Notes: generated from the letters alone by a model not told the origin. Positions 1-7,495 are shown, counted from the stretch's first letter. The stretch: DNA of 10,992 bases from Verrucomicrobiota bacterium (GCA_004297495.1 SCTL01000654.1:1-10992), one strand, 5' to 3'. Translations and numbers: made by a program.

Positions 1-921
1 GCACGCCGTGTGTCGGTGCGTAGATGTCCACGATGAATAGAATGATCGCCAGCGCGACGAGCGCGAGGCCGGCGACATTCACCGGCAGGATCGTGGACAT
101 GTACAGCACGAGGATCAAAGAAATCGCGCCGACCACGCCGGGCAGAATCGCTCCCGGCGTGGTCAATTCGCCGACGATGCCATACATGACAAACAGCATC
201 AGGACGAACATCACTTCGGGCCGCAGGAACATTTGCGAGAATTTTTCCCAGGCGTTCATGCGAATCTCTTCGACTGATGCGCCTTTGGTCTGGAGCGCGA
301 CGCCGTGGATTTTTCGTCCGTCAATCTGCCGGAGTAGGTCCGGCAAATCGTCCGCGATGAGATCAATGACATTAAGTTCGAGCGCCTTTTCGCCGGTGGT
401 GGCCTCGCTATCAATGACGGCTGACTTGGCCCATTCCACGTTGCGATGCCGCTTGTCCGCGATGGACTCAATGAAGCTGGACGCGTAGTTCTCCATTTTC
501 TTTTTCATCACGTCGTCGGTTTTCTCGACTCCGGTTGGACCAATGGAAACTGGATGCGCCGCGCCGATGGTCGTGTGCGGCGCCATGGCCGCGATGTCGG
601 CGGCCATCGTGATAAACACGCCCGCGCTGCCGGCGCTCGCGTGCGTGGGCGAAACGTAAACGACGACGGGAATTTTCGAGTCGTAAAACGAGCGGGTGAT
701 TTCCTTCGTGGATTCCAGCAAGCCGCCGGGCGTGTCGAGCTGGATGATGAGGCAGGCGTCGCCCCGCTGGCTGGCCGCGCCGATGGCGCGCGCGATGTAA
801 CTGGCCGTGGCCGGGCCGATGGCGCCGTCAATTTTGATGAGACCGACCTGCGCGGCCAGAGCCGAGGAGAGCGTTCCCCAGAAAAGCGCGGCAATCAGAC
901 TACTGGCCCGTCGTTTCATAA
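1..921 (-). CDS. NfeD-family membrane-bound serine protease (ClpP class), 3' partial, with an apparent 5' frameshift
   Basis: Membrane-anchored protease of the NfeD/PH1510 (COG1030) family, whose members cleave hydrophobic regions of membrane proteins such as stomatin partners. The frame read from about 898 down to the left edge gives a signal-peptide-like start (LIAALFWGTLSSALA), a ClpP-like domain with DTPGG, then ASAGSAGVF, in which the Ser before AG (about residue 95) matches the family nucleophile. The Lys of KKKMENY (about 141) matches the family general base. GEKALELNVID and three or more hydrophobic segments follow (about 235-300). The C-terminal OB-fold NfeD domain would lie outside the window. 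The best start is ATG at 919-921 (MKRRASS, with a Shine-Dalgarno), but that frame meets TGA after eight codons, while the protease frame has TAG at 902-904 and no usual start codon nearby. One missing base near 899-904 would join the two into a normal signal peptide. Family call is firm; whether the gene is intact is not. Confidence 0.85.
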
Positions 922-924
922 ATC

Positions 925-934
925 CTCGCTCCAC
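925..934 (-). promoter_or_regulatory. Shine-Dalgarno region of the NfeD-family gene
   Basis: On the minus strand GGAGCGAGGATTT precedes ATG at 921, giving two possible anti-16S pairings: AGGA close to the ATG and GGAG about ten bases away. This supports ATG 921 as the true initiation site and therefore makes the frame break a few codons later more striking. Confidence 0.5.
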
Positions 935-1045
935 CGGCAACTTAGCTGAAGCCACCGCCCGCGCAACGGCAATTCAGCACGAGCTGATTCGCGCCCGTGA
1001 GACCGTTTAGGTTGAATGATACCGGGCAGTTGCAAAACTTCCATC

Positions 1046-1064
1046 CGCACAGCCCGGGCGTGCG
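1046..1064 (-). terminator. GC-rich inverted repeat after the TPR protein gene, possible weak terminator
   Basis: CGCAC, one extra base, the palindrome GCCCGGGC, then GTGCG can fold into a compact hairpin starting 11 bases past the stop codon of the TPR gene. On the minus strand a short TTTT run follows about eight bases later, not directly, so termination is only a possibility. The rest of the 153-base gap between this gene and the NfeD gene holds nothing else I recognise. Confidence 0.3.
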
Positions 1065-1074
1065 CGCTGGGAAA

Positions 1075-3249
1075 TCAGTTCCGTCCGCCGGTCAACGCGT
1101 CGAGTTTCTGCCGGGCCTCGGCGTAGTCCGCTTTGATCCGCAACGCCGCGCGCAGATGTTCGATGGCCTCAGCGCGCTGATTCAGTTTTTCCAGCGCGCA
1201 CGCGAGGTTGAATTCCGCCAGCGCAAACTCCGGGCGCAGTCGCACCGCTTCGCGCAAGTGGCGCGCCGCGTCGTCCGGCTTTTCGCGCAGCAACAGCGCG
1301 TATCCGAGGTTGTAGTGCGCCTCGGCGTTGGTGGGCGCAAGCGCGAGTGCGGCGCTGTATTGATCGATGGCTTCGTTCCACTTGCCCTGCACGGCGAGCG
1401 TCAGGCCCAGCGAATAATGCGTGCCCGCGTCGTTCGTGCGCGCCAGGGCCGCGCGATAATTGGCAATCGCTTCGTCGAGCCGGCCTCTGGCGGCGAGCGC
1501 TTCGCCGAGATTTTTGAGAATCAACGGCGCGCCGGGCTTATAGTCCAGCGCCCGGCGATATTCGGCGATGGCTTCGTCAATCTTGCCCAGCTTGATCAGG
1601 TTGTTTCCGAGGTTGTTCCGCGCCTCGAAATTGTCGGGCCGCTGTTGCAAAGCTGCGTGGAAAAAAGACGACGCCTGTTGAAAGTCACCCTTGCGCGCGT
1701 AGGCGTTGCCGAGATTGAACAACGCCTCGGGATGGGTCGGCTGCAGTTCCAGCGTGCGTTGAAACCACTCGAGCGCATTCGTGTCGCCGCGCGATGCCAG
1801 CACCGCGCCGATGCTGTTCAGCGCCTCGGGATAGCGCGGGTTCGCCCGGTATGACTGCTGATAAAAATCCATCGCTGCGTCCAGTTGTCCGCGCTCGAAC
1901 AACGCCCCGCCCACGTTGCCGAGCGCGATGAAATTATCCTTCGTCACGGCAGCGGAATGTTTGAACAACGTTTCGCTATCGTGCCAGAATTCCGCCTGCC
2001 GATGCGTGAGCACGCCGCACGCGCCGAGAATTGCCACGCACGCGAGCGAGGCGGGCCACTGCAGCTTCGGGCGCGACTCAATCCATTGGCCCAGACTCCA
2101 CACGACCGCGATGAACACGCCGATCAACGGCAGGTATGTGTAACGATCCGCCATCGCCTGCACGCCCACTTGCACGAGGCCGATGACGGGGACGAGCGTG
2201 CCGAGATACCAAAGCCAGCCGGTGAGGAAATACGGCCGTGTGCGCGCGGTGGCCGCCGCCAGAAAACAAATCGCCGCCAGCGCGACGGCCATGAGCGCGA
2301 TTTGCTCCGGCGGCCAGAATCCCGGATGCAGATACGGCAGTGCCAGGTCCACGGGCCAAAAAGTTTTTCCGAGATACCGCAGATACGCCACGCCGGCGTT
2401 CGCCACACGCGCGAGGAGTGGAAGATGTTCGAGCGATTGAATCGCCTTCGCCTGCGCCCAAGTGGTGAGCAGGCAGGAGGCGAAGGCGAAAATGAAAAAC
2501 GGGATTTTTTCCCGAAGCAGCAGGCGGAAAGTTGAGAGTTGAGAGTTGAGAGCTGAGAGTTTGAAGCGTTGGAGCGGCCAATAGTCCAACAACAGCATCA
2601 CGAATGGCAGCGTGACGAGCATGGGTTTGCTCATCAGTCCAAGCGCGAAGCTCAACAGCGCCCAACCGTACCAGCACTGTGAGCGTTGAACGTTGAAGGT
2701 TGCAGGTTGCAGGTTGAAGGTTCGCCCCTTCACCCAGTTCACATACGCCAGCAACGCGAGCAACCCAAAAAACAAACTGAGCACATCCTTGCGCTCCGCA
2801 ATCCACGCCACGGACTCGACGTGCGCCGGATGCAGCGCAAAGAGCGCGGCGACGAGGAGGCTTCGCCAGCGTCGTCCAGTGAGTTGGCGCGACAGCACGA
2901 ACAACAGGCCCGCGTTCGCGGCGTGCAGCAGCAGATTGACGCAGTGCGGACCGCGCGGGCTTTGGCCGAACCATTCCACGTCCAGCATGTGCGAGAGCCA
3001 GGTGAGCGGATGCCAGTTGCTCGCGTGCCGCGTGGTGAACGCCCACGCGAGATTTTTCCCGGTCAATCCGTTCTGCACCCGGGCATTGGCGGTCACGTAG
3101 TCGGTGTCGTCGTAATTGAGGAAGTCCGCGTGCGTCACCGGCCAGTAGGCGAGCACGGTCGCCAGCAGCAACGCCGCCGCCAGCAGCAAATCCAGACCGC
3201 GCCGGTTTGCGGCGGCGGCGGGCGTGGACTGATTTTGCGTTTCCCTCAC
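1075..3249 (-). CDS. Multi-spanning membrane protein with GT-C/TMTC-like N-terminus and C-terminal TPR array
   Basis: A 724-residue inner-membrane protein when started at GTG 3249. Residues 1-415 hold about ten hydrophobic segments and motifs shared with TMTC-like/GT-C glycosyltransferase relatives: NYDDTDYV (45-51, the acidic pair in the first periplasmic loop), NWHPLTWLSHMLD, ALHPAHVESVAWIAERKDV, LMSKPMLVTLPFV and LLDYWPL. Residues about 440-715 form some eight TPR units (e.g. EALFNLGNAYARKGDFQQA). TMTC proteins O-mannosylate proteins in animals; the substrate of the bacterial relatives is unknown, so protein or envelope glycosylation here is inference. The open frame continues upstream to 3516, but that extension crosses the terminator and the 3' end of the upstream dehydrogenase gene, so I place the start at GTG 3249, just before the first membrane segment; no good ribosome site decides it. 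Two loops (about 177-190 and 231-240) are encoded by heptamer DNA repeats and look like insertions. Confidence 0.85.
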   Translation of the reverse strand: MRETQNQSTPAAAANRRGLDLLLAAALLLATVLAYWPVTHADFLNYDDTDYVTANARVQNGLTGKNLAWAFTTRHASNWHPLTWLSHMLDVEWFGQSPRGPHCVNLLLHAANAGLLFVLSRQLTGRRWRSLLVAALFALHPAHVESVAWIAERKDVLSLFFGLLALLAYVNWVKGRTFNLQPATFNVQRSQCWYGWALLSFALGLMSKPMLVTLPFVMLLLDYWPLQRFKLSALNSQLSTFRLLLREKIPFFIFAFASCLLTTWAQAKAIQSLEHLPLLARVANAGVAYLRYLGKTFWPVDLALPYLHPGFWPPEQIALMAVALAAICFLAAATARTRPYFLTGWLWYLGTLVPVIGLVQVGVQAMADRYTYLPLIGVFIAVVWSLGQWIESRPKLQWPASLACVAILGACGVLTHRQAEFWHDSETLFKHSAAVTKDNFIALGNVGGALFERGQLDAAMDFYQQSYRANPRYPEALNSIGAVLASRGDTNALEWFQRTLELQPTHPEALFNLGNAYARKGDFQQASSFFHAALQQRPDNFEARNNLGNNLIKLGKIDEAIAEYRRALDYKPGAPLILKNLGEALAARGRLDEAIANYRAALARTNDAGTHYSLGLTLAVQGKWNEAIDQYSAALALAPTNAEAHYNLGYALLLREKPDDAARHLREAVRLRPEFALAEFNLACALEKLNQRAEAIEHLRAALRIKADYAEARQKLDALTGGRN
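2532..2559 (-). repeat. Heptamer direct repeat (TTGAGAG on the plus strand), four units, inside the TPR protein gene
   Basis: Three exact TTGAGAG units and one CTGAGAG unit lie head to tail; a degraded TTTGAAG follows. Read on the minus strand the tract encodes about LSALNSQLST, a polar stretch between the segment ending LLDYWPLQRF and the segment starting LLLREKIPFF, which are conserved neighbours in relatives. The reading frame stays open through the tract. Confidence 0.85.
2679..2720 (-). repeat. Heptamer direct repeat (TTGAAGG/TTGCAGG on the plus strand), six units, inside the TPR protein gene
   Basis: Units in plus-strand order are GTGAGCG, TTGAACG, TTGAAGG, TTGCAGG, TTGCAGG, TTGAAGG: six sevens, 42 bases, exactly 14 codons, so the frame is kept. 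The minus strand encodes FNLQPATFNVQRS, a loop between LLAYVNWVKGR and WYGWALLSFALGL. It shares the TTGA core with the second tract about 120 bases away. Confidence 0.85.
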
Positions 3250-3354
3250 GGATTCGTCGCGCGAGCGTAGCCAAACCGCCGCCGGCTTCCAATCCGCAAT
3301 CGTTCGTGGGAAGTGGCGTGGAAACTGGGGTTCTCTTGTGGCCGGGGAATATTC

Positions 3355-3389
3355 AAAAACCCTCTCGCCGGATTCCGGGGAGAGGGTTT
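3355..3389 (-). terminator. Intrinsic terminator of the aldehyde dehydrogenase gene
   Basis: On the minus strand AAACCCTCTC pairs perfectly with GAGAGGGTTT over ten base pairs, with an inner CCGGA/TCCGG pair across a C-C mismatch, and the right arm runs into TTTTTG. It begins 17 bases after the dehydrogenase stop codon. This is the clearest rho-independent terminator in the window and argues that the downstream TPR gene has its own promoter. Confidence 0.85.
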
Positions 3390-3406
3390 GATTCAGAAAC
3401 CGCGCG

Positions 3407-4939
3407 TCACAGCCGCGCGCAGACCGCCTTCGTCTCGGTGTACATTTCCAGCACGTCGTGGCCCATCTCGCGGCCCCAGCCGGATTGCTTGTAGCCGCCG
3501 AAAGGCAATGCGGCATCGAACACGTTGTAGCAGTTGATCCAGACCGTGCCAGCCTTCAACTCGTGCGCGATGCGATGCGCCTTGCTGATGTCGCGCGTCC
3601 ACACCGCCGCCGCGAGGCCGTAGATGTTTTTGTTGGCGGCGGGAATGACTTCCTCGACGTCGGTGAACGGAATCGCGCACACGACCGGGCCGAAGATTTC
3701 CTCCTCCATCACCTTCATGCCGGGTTTCGCGTTCACGAGCACGGTTGGTTCGACGAAGTAACCGCGATTGCCTTTGCGATGACCGCCCGCGATGGCGCGC
3801 GCGCCCTCGCGACTGCCGAGGTCGAGATAGTTCATCACGCGCTCAAGTTGCTCCTCGGAAACGAGCGGGCCCATCTCCGTGTCGGCGGACAGGCCCGGGC
3901 CGAGTTTGATTTTCTTCGCGGCGGCGGCGACACCGTCCACCACCTGATCGAATTTCTTTTTATGCACGTAAAGCCGCGAGCCGGCGCAACAGCATTGGCC
4001 GTGATTGAAAAAGACCGCGTTGGCCGCGCCCGCAATCGCCGTGTCGGTGTCCGCGTCTTCGAGCACGATGTTCGGCGACTTGCCGCCGAGTTCGAGCGAA
4101 ACTTTTTTCAAGTTGCCCGTCGCCGCTCGCGCGATGAGTTTCCCGACTTCGGTCGAACCGGTGAAGGCCACCTTGTCCACGTCCGGGTGCTGCGCGAGCG
4201 CCGCCCCGGCGGTTTCGCCGTAGCCGGTCACAATGTTCACCACGCCGGGCGGGAAGCCGGCCTTGAGAATCAGTTCGCCGAGGCGCAACGCGGAGAGCGG
4301 CGTTTGCTCGGCGGGTTTCAGCACGACGGTGCAACCCGTGGCCAGCGCCGGGCCGAGTTTCCACGCCGCCATCAGCAACGGGAAATTCCACGGAATGATC
4401 TGCCCGACGACGCCGACGGGTTCGCGCCGCGTGTAGGCGAAAAAGTCCGCGCCGGAAACGGAAATCGGGATGGTGTTGCCCTCAATCTTCGTGGCCCAGC
4501 CGGCCATGTAACGGAACAAATCCACCGCCAGCGGCACGTCGGCCACGCACGCGACGGCGCGGGGCTTGCCGTTGTCGAGCGATTCGATCTCGGCGAATTG
4601 ATCGGTGTGTTCTTCGAGCAGGTCGGCGAGTTTCCAGAGCAGCCGGCCGCGTTCGGAGGGCGTCAGGCGACGCCACGGGCCGCGCTCGAACGCGCGACGC
4701 GCGGCGGCCACGGCGCGATTGATGTCTTCACGATCGCCTTCGGCCACGCGCGCGAGCGTTTCGCCGGTGGCGGGATTGAGCGTTTCAAAAGTGCTGCCCG
4801 AAACGGAATCCCGCCACTCGCCGTCAATGAGCAGGCGATGCGGCAGACGGGACAGGTTCAGGTGACCGTTGTGAGCGAAGCGCGCCGACATCGGCTGATG
4901 CCGGCGGCTTTTGGGGAGTCGGACGGTTTTCAATTTCAT
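3407..4939 (-). CDS. NAD-dependent aldehyde dehydrogenase (ALDH1/2-like class)
   Basis: Cytosolic enzyme oxidising an aldehyde to a carboxylate with NAD+; the exact substrate cannot be read from sequence. The 510-residue product has the full family set: IIPWNFPLLM with the oxyanion Asn185, LKPAEQTP with Lys208 and Glu211 (a Glu here usually means NAD rather than NADP), FTGSTEVG (259-266), the general base Glu283 in LELGGKSPN, the nucleophile Cys317 as the middle Cys of GQCCCAGSR, EEIFGPV (413-419) and LPFGGYKQSGWGRE (478-491). The CCC triplet and FGGYK motif place it near the ALDH1/ALDH2/betaine-aldehyde group. I chose ATG 4939; ATG 4891 (MSARFAHNG) is an alternative that would remove a basic 16-residue leader, and neither has a strong Shine-Dalgarno. 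It ends in a strong terminator, so it is the last gene of its transcript; upstream lies trpE with a 188-base gap. Confidence 0.95.
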   Translation of the reverse strand: MKLKTVRLPKSRRHQPMSARFAHNGHLNLSRLPHRLLIDGEWRDSVSGSTFETLNPATGETLARVAEGDREDINRAVAAARRAFERGPWRRLTPSERGRLLWKLADLLEEHTDQFAEIESLDNGKPRAVACVADVPLAVDLFRYMAGWATKIEGNTIPISVSGADFFAYTRREPVGVVGQIIPWNFPLLMAAWKLGPALATGCTVVLKPAEQTPLSALRLGELILKAGFPPGVVNIVTGYGETAGAALAQHPDVDKVAFTGSTEVGKLIARAATGNLKKVSLELGGKSPNIVLEDADTDTAIAGAANAVFFNHGQCCCAGSRLYVHKKKFDQVVDGVAAAAKKIKLGPGLSADTEMGPLVSEEQLERVMNYLDLGSREGARAIAGGHRKGNRGYFVEPTVLVNAKPGMKVMEEEIFGPVVCAIPFTDVEEVIPAANKNIYGLAAAVWTRDISKAHRIAHELKAGTVWINCYNVFDAALPFGGYKQSGWGREMGHDVLEMYTETKAVCARL

Positions 4940-4974
4940 AAGCGCAAACTTGTTTGAATGGTTCGAAGCGAAAC

Positions 4975-4996
4975 GCGGCGGCGACAGGGCCGCCGC
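4975..4996 (-). promoter_or_regulatory. Perfect 8-bp GC stem-loop between trpE and the aldehyde dehydrogenase gene
   Basis: On the minus strand GCGGCGGC, loop CCTGTC, then GCCGCCGC. It lies about 36 bases upstream of the dehydrogenase ATG and about 130 bases past the trpE stop. The sequence after it (GTTTCGCTTCG) is only slightly T-rich, so it could be a weak trpE terminator or a leader hairpin of the dehydrogenase mRNA. No convincing promoter was found in the remainder of this 188-base gap. Confidence 0.4.
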
Positions 4997-5127
4997 ATTG
5001 GACAAGACGAATCTCCGCCCGCGCGCCGGAAAATCAAGGGACGAAGAAAGGAAGGATGTTAACAACTGGTCAGTCAAGGACACGACGCCGGATGACGAAG
5101 CAACGGAAGTGTTAGATGATGCCCGCT

Positions 5128-6654
5128 TTACATTTTTGCAAACGTCTCCGCCAGCGCCACGGCTTTGAGCATGGCTTTGCTCTTGTTCACCGTTTCCTGA
5201 AATTCCGCCTCCGGTTCGGAGTCGTTCACCCAGCCGCCGCCGGCTTGCACGTAGGCTTTGCCGTCCTTGAGCAGCGCGGTGCGGATGGTAATGCAGGTGT
5301 CCAGATTGCCGTTGAAGCTGAAGTAGCCCACGCAACCGGCATACGGCCCGCGCGTCGTGCCTTCGAGTTCGAAAATGATCTGCATCGCGCGAATCTTCGG
5401 CGCGCCGCTCACCGTGCCCGCCGGAAACGTCGCGCGCATCAGGTCGTAATTGGTTTTGTCGGCGGACAACTTGCCTTCCACGCTCGACACGATGTGCATC
5501 ACGTGACTGTAACGCTCGATGATCATCAGGTCGCGGACCTGCACGCTGCCGAAATCGCACACGCGCCCGATGTCGTTGCGCGCGAGGTCCACGAGCATGA
5601 CGTGTTCGGCGCGTTCCTTCGGATCGGCGAGGAGTTCCTTTTCCAACGCGGCGTCCTCGTCCGTCGTTTTGCCGCGACGGCGCGTGCCAGCAATGGGGCG
5701 AATCTCCACCTTGTGGTCTTCGCAGCGCACGTGGATTTCCGGCGACGCGCCGACGAGCGAAAAGCCGTCCAGTTCGAGCAAAAACATGTAGGGCGAAGGA
5801 TTCACCGAGCGCGCGGCGCGGTAAACGTCCACGGGCGACGACTTGGTCTCGACGCTGAAGCGTTGCGAGCCGACGACTTGAATGATGTCGCCGGCGGTGA
5901 TGAACTTCTTGGACGCGGCGACGTTGGTTAGGAATTTCTCCTTGGCGACGTTGGAAGTAAATGGGAGCGACGGCACTTCGCCCGGCACGCTGACAGGATG
6001 ATGTTCGCTGGGTTGTTCGAGCAACGAGAGCAGGCGCTCGATTTCTTCCACGGCGCTTTCGTAGGCGTCGGCGGGGCTGGCGGCTTCGTCAATCGCGGCG
6101 TTGACCAGCACGGTGATGGTTTGCGCCACGCGGTCGAACACGAGCAACTGATCCGCGATGATGAAATACATCGTGGGCGTGCCGAGTTCGTCGTGCGTGG
6201 GGCGCGGGACGACGGGTTCGACGTCGTGGATAAATTCGTAGCCGATGAAGCCGACCGCTCCGCCGGTGAAGCGAGGTAGTCCCGGCAGCGTGACGGGGCG
6301 ATATTTTTCCATCACGCGCTCGACGACTTCGAGGCCGTCCTTGACGCAATTCTCGCAAGGCTCTTTGCCGGGAGCGGGGACGCCGAACTTTTCGACGACC
6401 TTGCCACTTTCAATCACGTCCACACGATTGCCCGTCTGCTTGATGACCGCGCGCGGATTGCAGCCGACAAAAGAATAGCGCCCGAGATGTTCGCCACCTT
6501 CGACGGACTCGAACAAAAACGATTCGCCTTGCCCGCGGATTTTGCGATACGCCGAGAGCGGCGTTTCGATGTCGGCGAGAATGCGCGTGGTGACGGGGAT
6601 CAGGTTGCCCTGTCCCGCCAGCTTCAGAAATTCGTCCAGCGTCGGTGAAATCAT
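5128..6654 (-). CDS. trpE: Anthranilate synthase component I
   Basis: Catalytic subunit of anthranilate synthase, first committed step of tryptophan synthesis: chorismate plus glutamine-derived ammonia to anthranilate and pyruvate; it needs a glutamine amidotransferase partner (TrpG), not seen here. The 508-residue protein has the N-terminal tryptophan-binding region with LFES (47-50, equivalent to the feedback LLES motif) and NPSPYMF (285-291), then the chorismate-binding domain: GASPEIHVR, RPIAGTRRRG (319-328), EHVMLVDLARNDIGRVC (350-366), SHVMHIVSSVEG, TVSGAPKIRAMQII (414-427), GYFSFNGNLDTCITIR and QAGGGWVNDSEPEAEFQET. Retention of both N-terminal motifs favours TrpE over PabB and suggests feedback inhibition by tryptophan. 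ATG 6654 is preferred; an in-frame GTG at 6663 would add three residues. No leader peptide or Trp-codon attenuator is visible. It lies 97 bases downstream of the DUF1080 gene on the same strand. Confidence 0.95.
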   Translation of the reverse strand: MISPTLDEFLKLAGQGNLIPVTTRILADIETPLSAYRKIRGQGESFLFESVEGGEHLGRYSFVGCNPRAVIKQTGNRVDVIESGKVVEKFGVPAPGKEPCENCVKDGLEVVERVMEKYRPVTLPGLPRFTGGAVGFIGYEFIHDVEPVVPRPTHDELGTPTMYFIIADQLLVFDRVAQTITVLVNAAIDEAASPADAYESAVEEIERLLSLLEQPSEHHPVSVPGEVPSLPFTSNVAKEKFLTNVAASKKFITAGDIIQVVGSQRFSVETKSSPVDVYRAARSVNPSPYMFLLELDGFSLVGASPEIHVRCEDHKVEIRPIAGTRRRGKTTDEDAALEKELLADPKERAEHVMLVDLARNDIGRVCDFGSVQVRDLMIIERYSHVMHIVSSVEGKLSADKTNYDLMRATFPAGTVSGAPKIRAMQIIFELEGTTRGPYAGCVGYFSFNGNLDTCITIRTALLKDGKAYVQAGGGWVNDSEPEAEFQETVNKSKAMLKAVALAETFAKM

Positions 6655-6696
6655 GCGGCGCACATCTTACGCACGCCGGGAGGGTTCTCAAATGGA

Positions 6697-6725
6697 TTTA
6701 CACGACAACGGAACTGATCGAACAA
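6697..6725 (-). promoter_or_regulatory. Possible sigma-70-type promoter for trpE
   Basis: On the minus strand TTGTTC, a 17-base spacer and TGTAAA, with the start codon about 40 bases further on. The match is only three of six and four of six to consensus, so it is a candidate based mainly on spacing and position. Confidence 0.25.
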
Positions 6726-6751
6726 GTCTGGCACTGCTCGGCCTGCGTCAA

Positions 6752-7378
6752 TCACTCGGTCGCACGAGGAGGCGACGGCAACTCGCGCACGCGCAGATTG
6801 CGAAAATCCATTTTCCGCCCTTCGGCCTGCAGACCGATGAAACCGTGCTCGGAATCAATCTCCTGTTTCCAGACTTCTGCATCGTCCACAAACAGCGTCA
6901 GCATTTTACCGCGCGCTTCGAGGCGGAACTTGCACCATTCGCCGGCGGGCTTTGCGGCTGTCTTGGATTGCACAACTGAGTCTTTGCCGTGAATCAACTG
7001 GCCGATGGCGCTCTGTTTCGTGTTCACCTGCCAGCCGCCGTCGGGAAACGGTTTTCCCGCGAGTCCCGCGCGAACGAAGAAACCGCTGTTGTAGTTTGTT
7101 TCCAGTCCGCGCCACCCGGCTTCGAAAATAAAATTCGTGAACTCGCGCTCCGTGCGCAGCCAGCCCGCGCCTTTTTCCAGATGGAGCAAACCGTTCGTGA
7201 CGGAAAACTCGCCGCCATTGACGACTTGCCAGCCGCTCAAATCTTTTCCGTTGAAGAGCGATTGCCACTGGTCTCCGCCGTTTATCTCCGCGGTGAGGGC
7301 ACTGTGCGCGACGACGAGGAGAAGGTTCGCGAGAAACAGCGACGCGCGTGAAGCGGTTTGCTTTGTTCGTAACGTCAT
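6752..7378 (-). CDS. Secreted DUF1080 (3-keto-disaccharide hydrolase-like) protein
   Basis: An exported single-domain protein of 208 residues. A signal peptide (about 1-30: basic start, hydrophobic SLFLANLLLVVA, then ALTA) is followed by a DUF1080 concanavalin-like domain: WQSLFNGKDLSGWQVVNGGEFSV (38-60), GWLRTEREFTNF, NYNSGFFVRAGL (95-106), GEWCKFRLEARGKMLTLFVDD, and the closing HGFIGLQAEGRKMDFRNLRVREL (178-200). Some DUF1080 proteins hydrolyse 3-keto-glycosides in the periplasm; whether this one is catalytic cannot be told. ATG 7378 has AAAGGG about eight bases upstream and leads directly into the signal peptide, so it is preferred over the longer open frame reaching 7573. It is transcribed divergently from the esterase at 7702, consistent with a shared carbohydrate role. 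Confidence 0.9.
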   Translation of the reverse strand: MTLRTKQTASRASLFLANLLLVVAHSALTAEINGGDQWQSLFNGKDLSGWQVVNGGEFSVTNGLLHLEKGAGWLRTEREFTNFIFEAGWRGLETNYNSGFFVRAGLAGKPFPDGGWQVNTKQSAIGQLIHGKDSVVQSKTAAKPAGEWCKFRLEARGKMLTLFVDDAEVWKQEIDSEHGFIGLQAEGRKMDFRNLRVRELPSPPRATE

Positions 7379-7450
7379 GCTTTTCCCTTTTGTGAGCGGC
7401 TCATGGCGTTGACGCAAGCAGAAAGCAGAACTTTCCGCCGATGCATCTGA

Positions 7451-7495
7451 TTCCACGCGCTGGAAACGAAGGACCTGCGCCGCGCCGCTTTCCAG
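7451..7495. promoter_or_regulatory. Overlapping TTCCA/TGGAA inverted repeats
   Basis: TTCCA-CGCGC-TGGAA at 7451-7465 is a 15-base dyad; its right half, as CTGGAAA (7460-7466), also pairs with TTTCCAG at 7489-7495 across 22 bases. The geometry resembles LacI-type operators or alternative hairpins, but no regulator gene is present to support this. Confidence 0.3.

Noticed and set aside
2529..2725. The heptamer tracts as a CRISPR array or an IS end
   Set aside because: Units are only seven bases with no spacers, no terminal inverted repeats and no transposase or cas gene in the window.
2078..3292. A 404-codon open frame in another minus-strand frame over the TPR protein gene
   Set aside because: Its translation is Arg/Ala-rich with no motifs, and the overlapping frame has clear membrane and TMTC-like motifs.
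3250..3516. An 89-residue upstream extension of the TPR membrane protein
   Set aside because: It would read through the dehydrogenase terminator and the end of the dehydrogenase coding region, and its composition does not resemble a signal or membrane segment.
3458..4957. A 499-codon open frame on the plus strand opposite the aldehyde dehydrogenase
   Set aside because: It is a GC-driven shadow: the opposite strand carries all ALDH catalytic motifs, while this translation is Arg/His/Gly/Ala-rich with no recognisable fold or start site.
5040..5100. TTGACT on the minus strand as a -35 element for the dehydrogenase gene
   Set aside because: At 16-18 bases downstream there is only CT-rich sequence with no -10-like hexamer; the TAACAT that resembles one is only ten bases away.
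4940..5560. A 207-residue N-terminal extension of the aldehyde dehydrogenase
   Set aside because: It overlaps the 3' part of trpE in another frame and exceeds the normal ALDH length of about 500 residues, already satisfied by ATG 4939.
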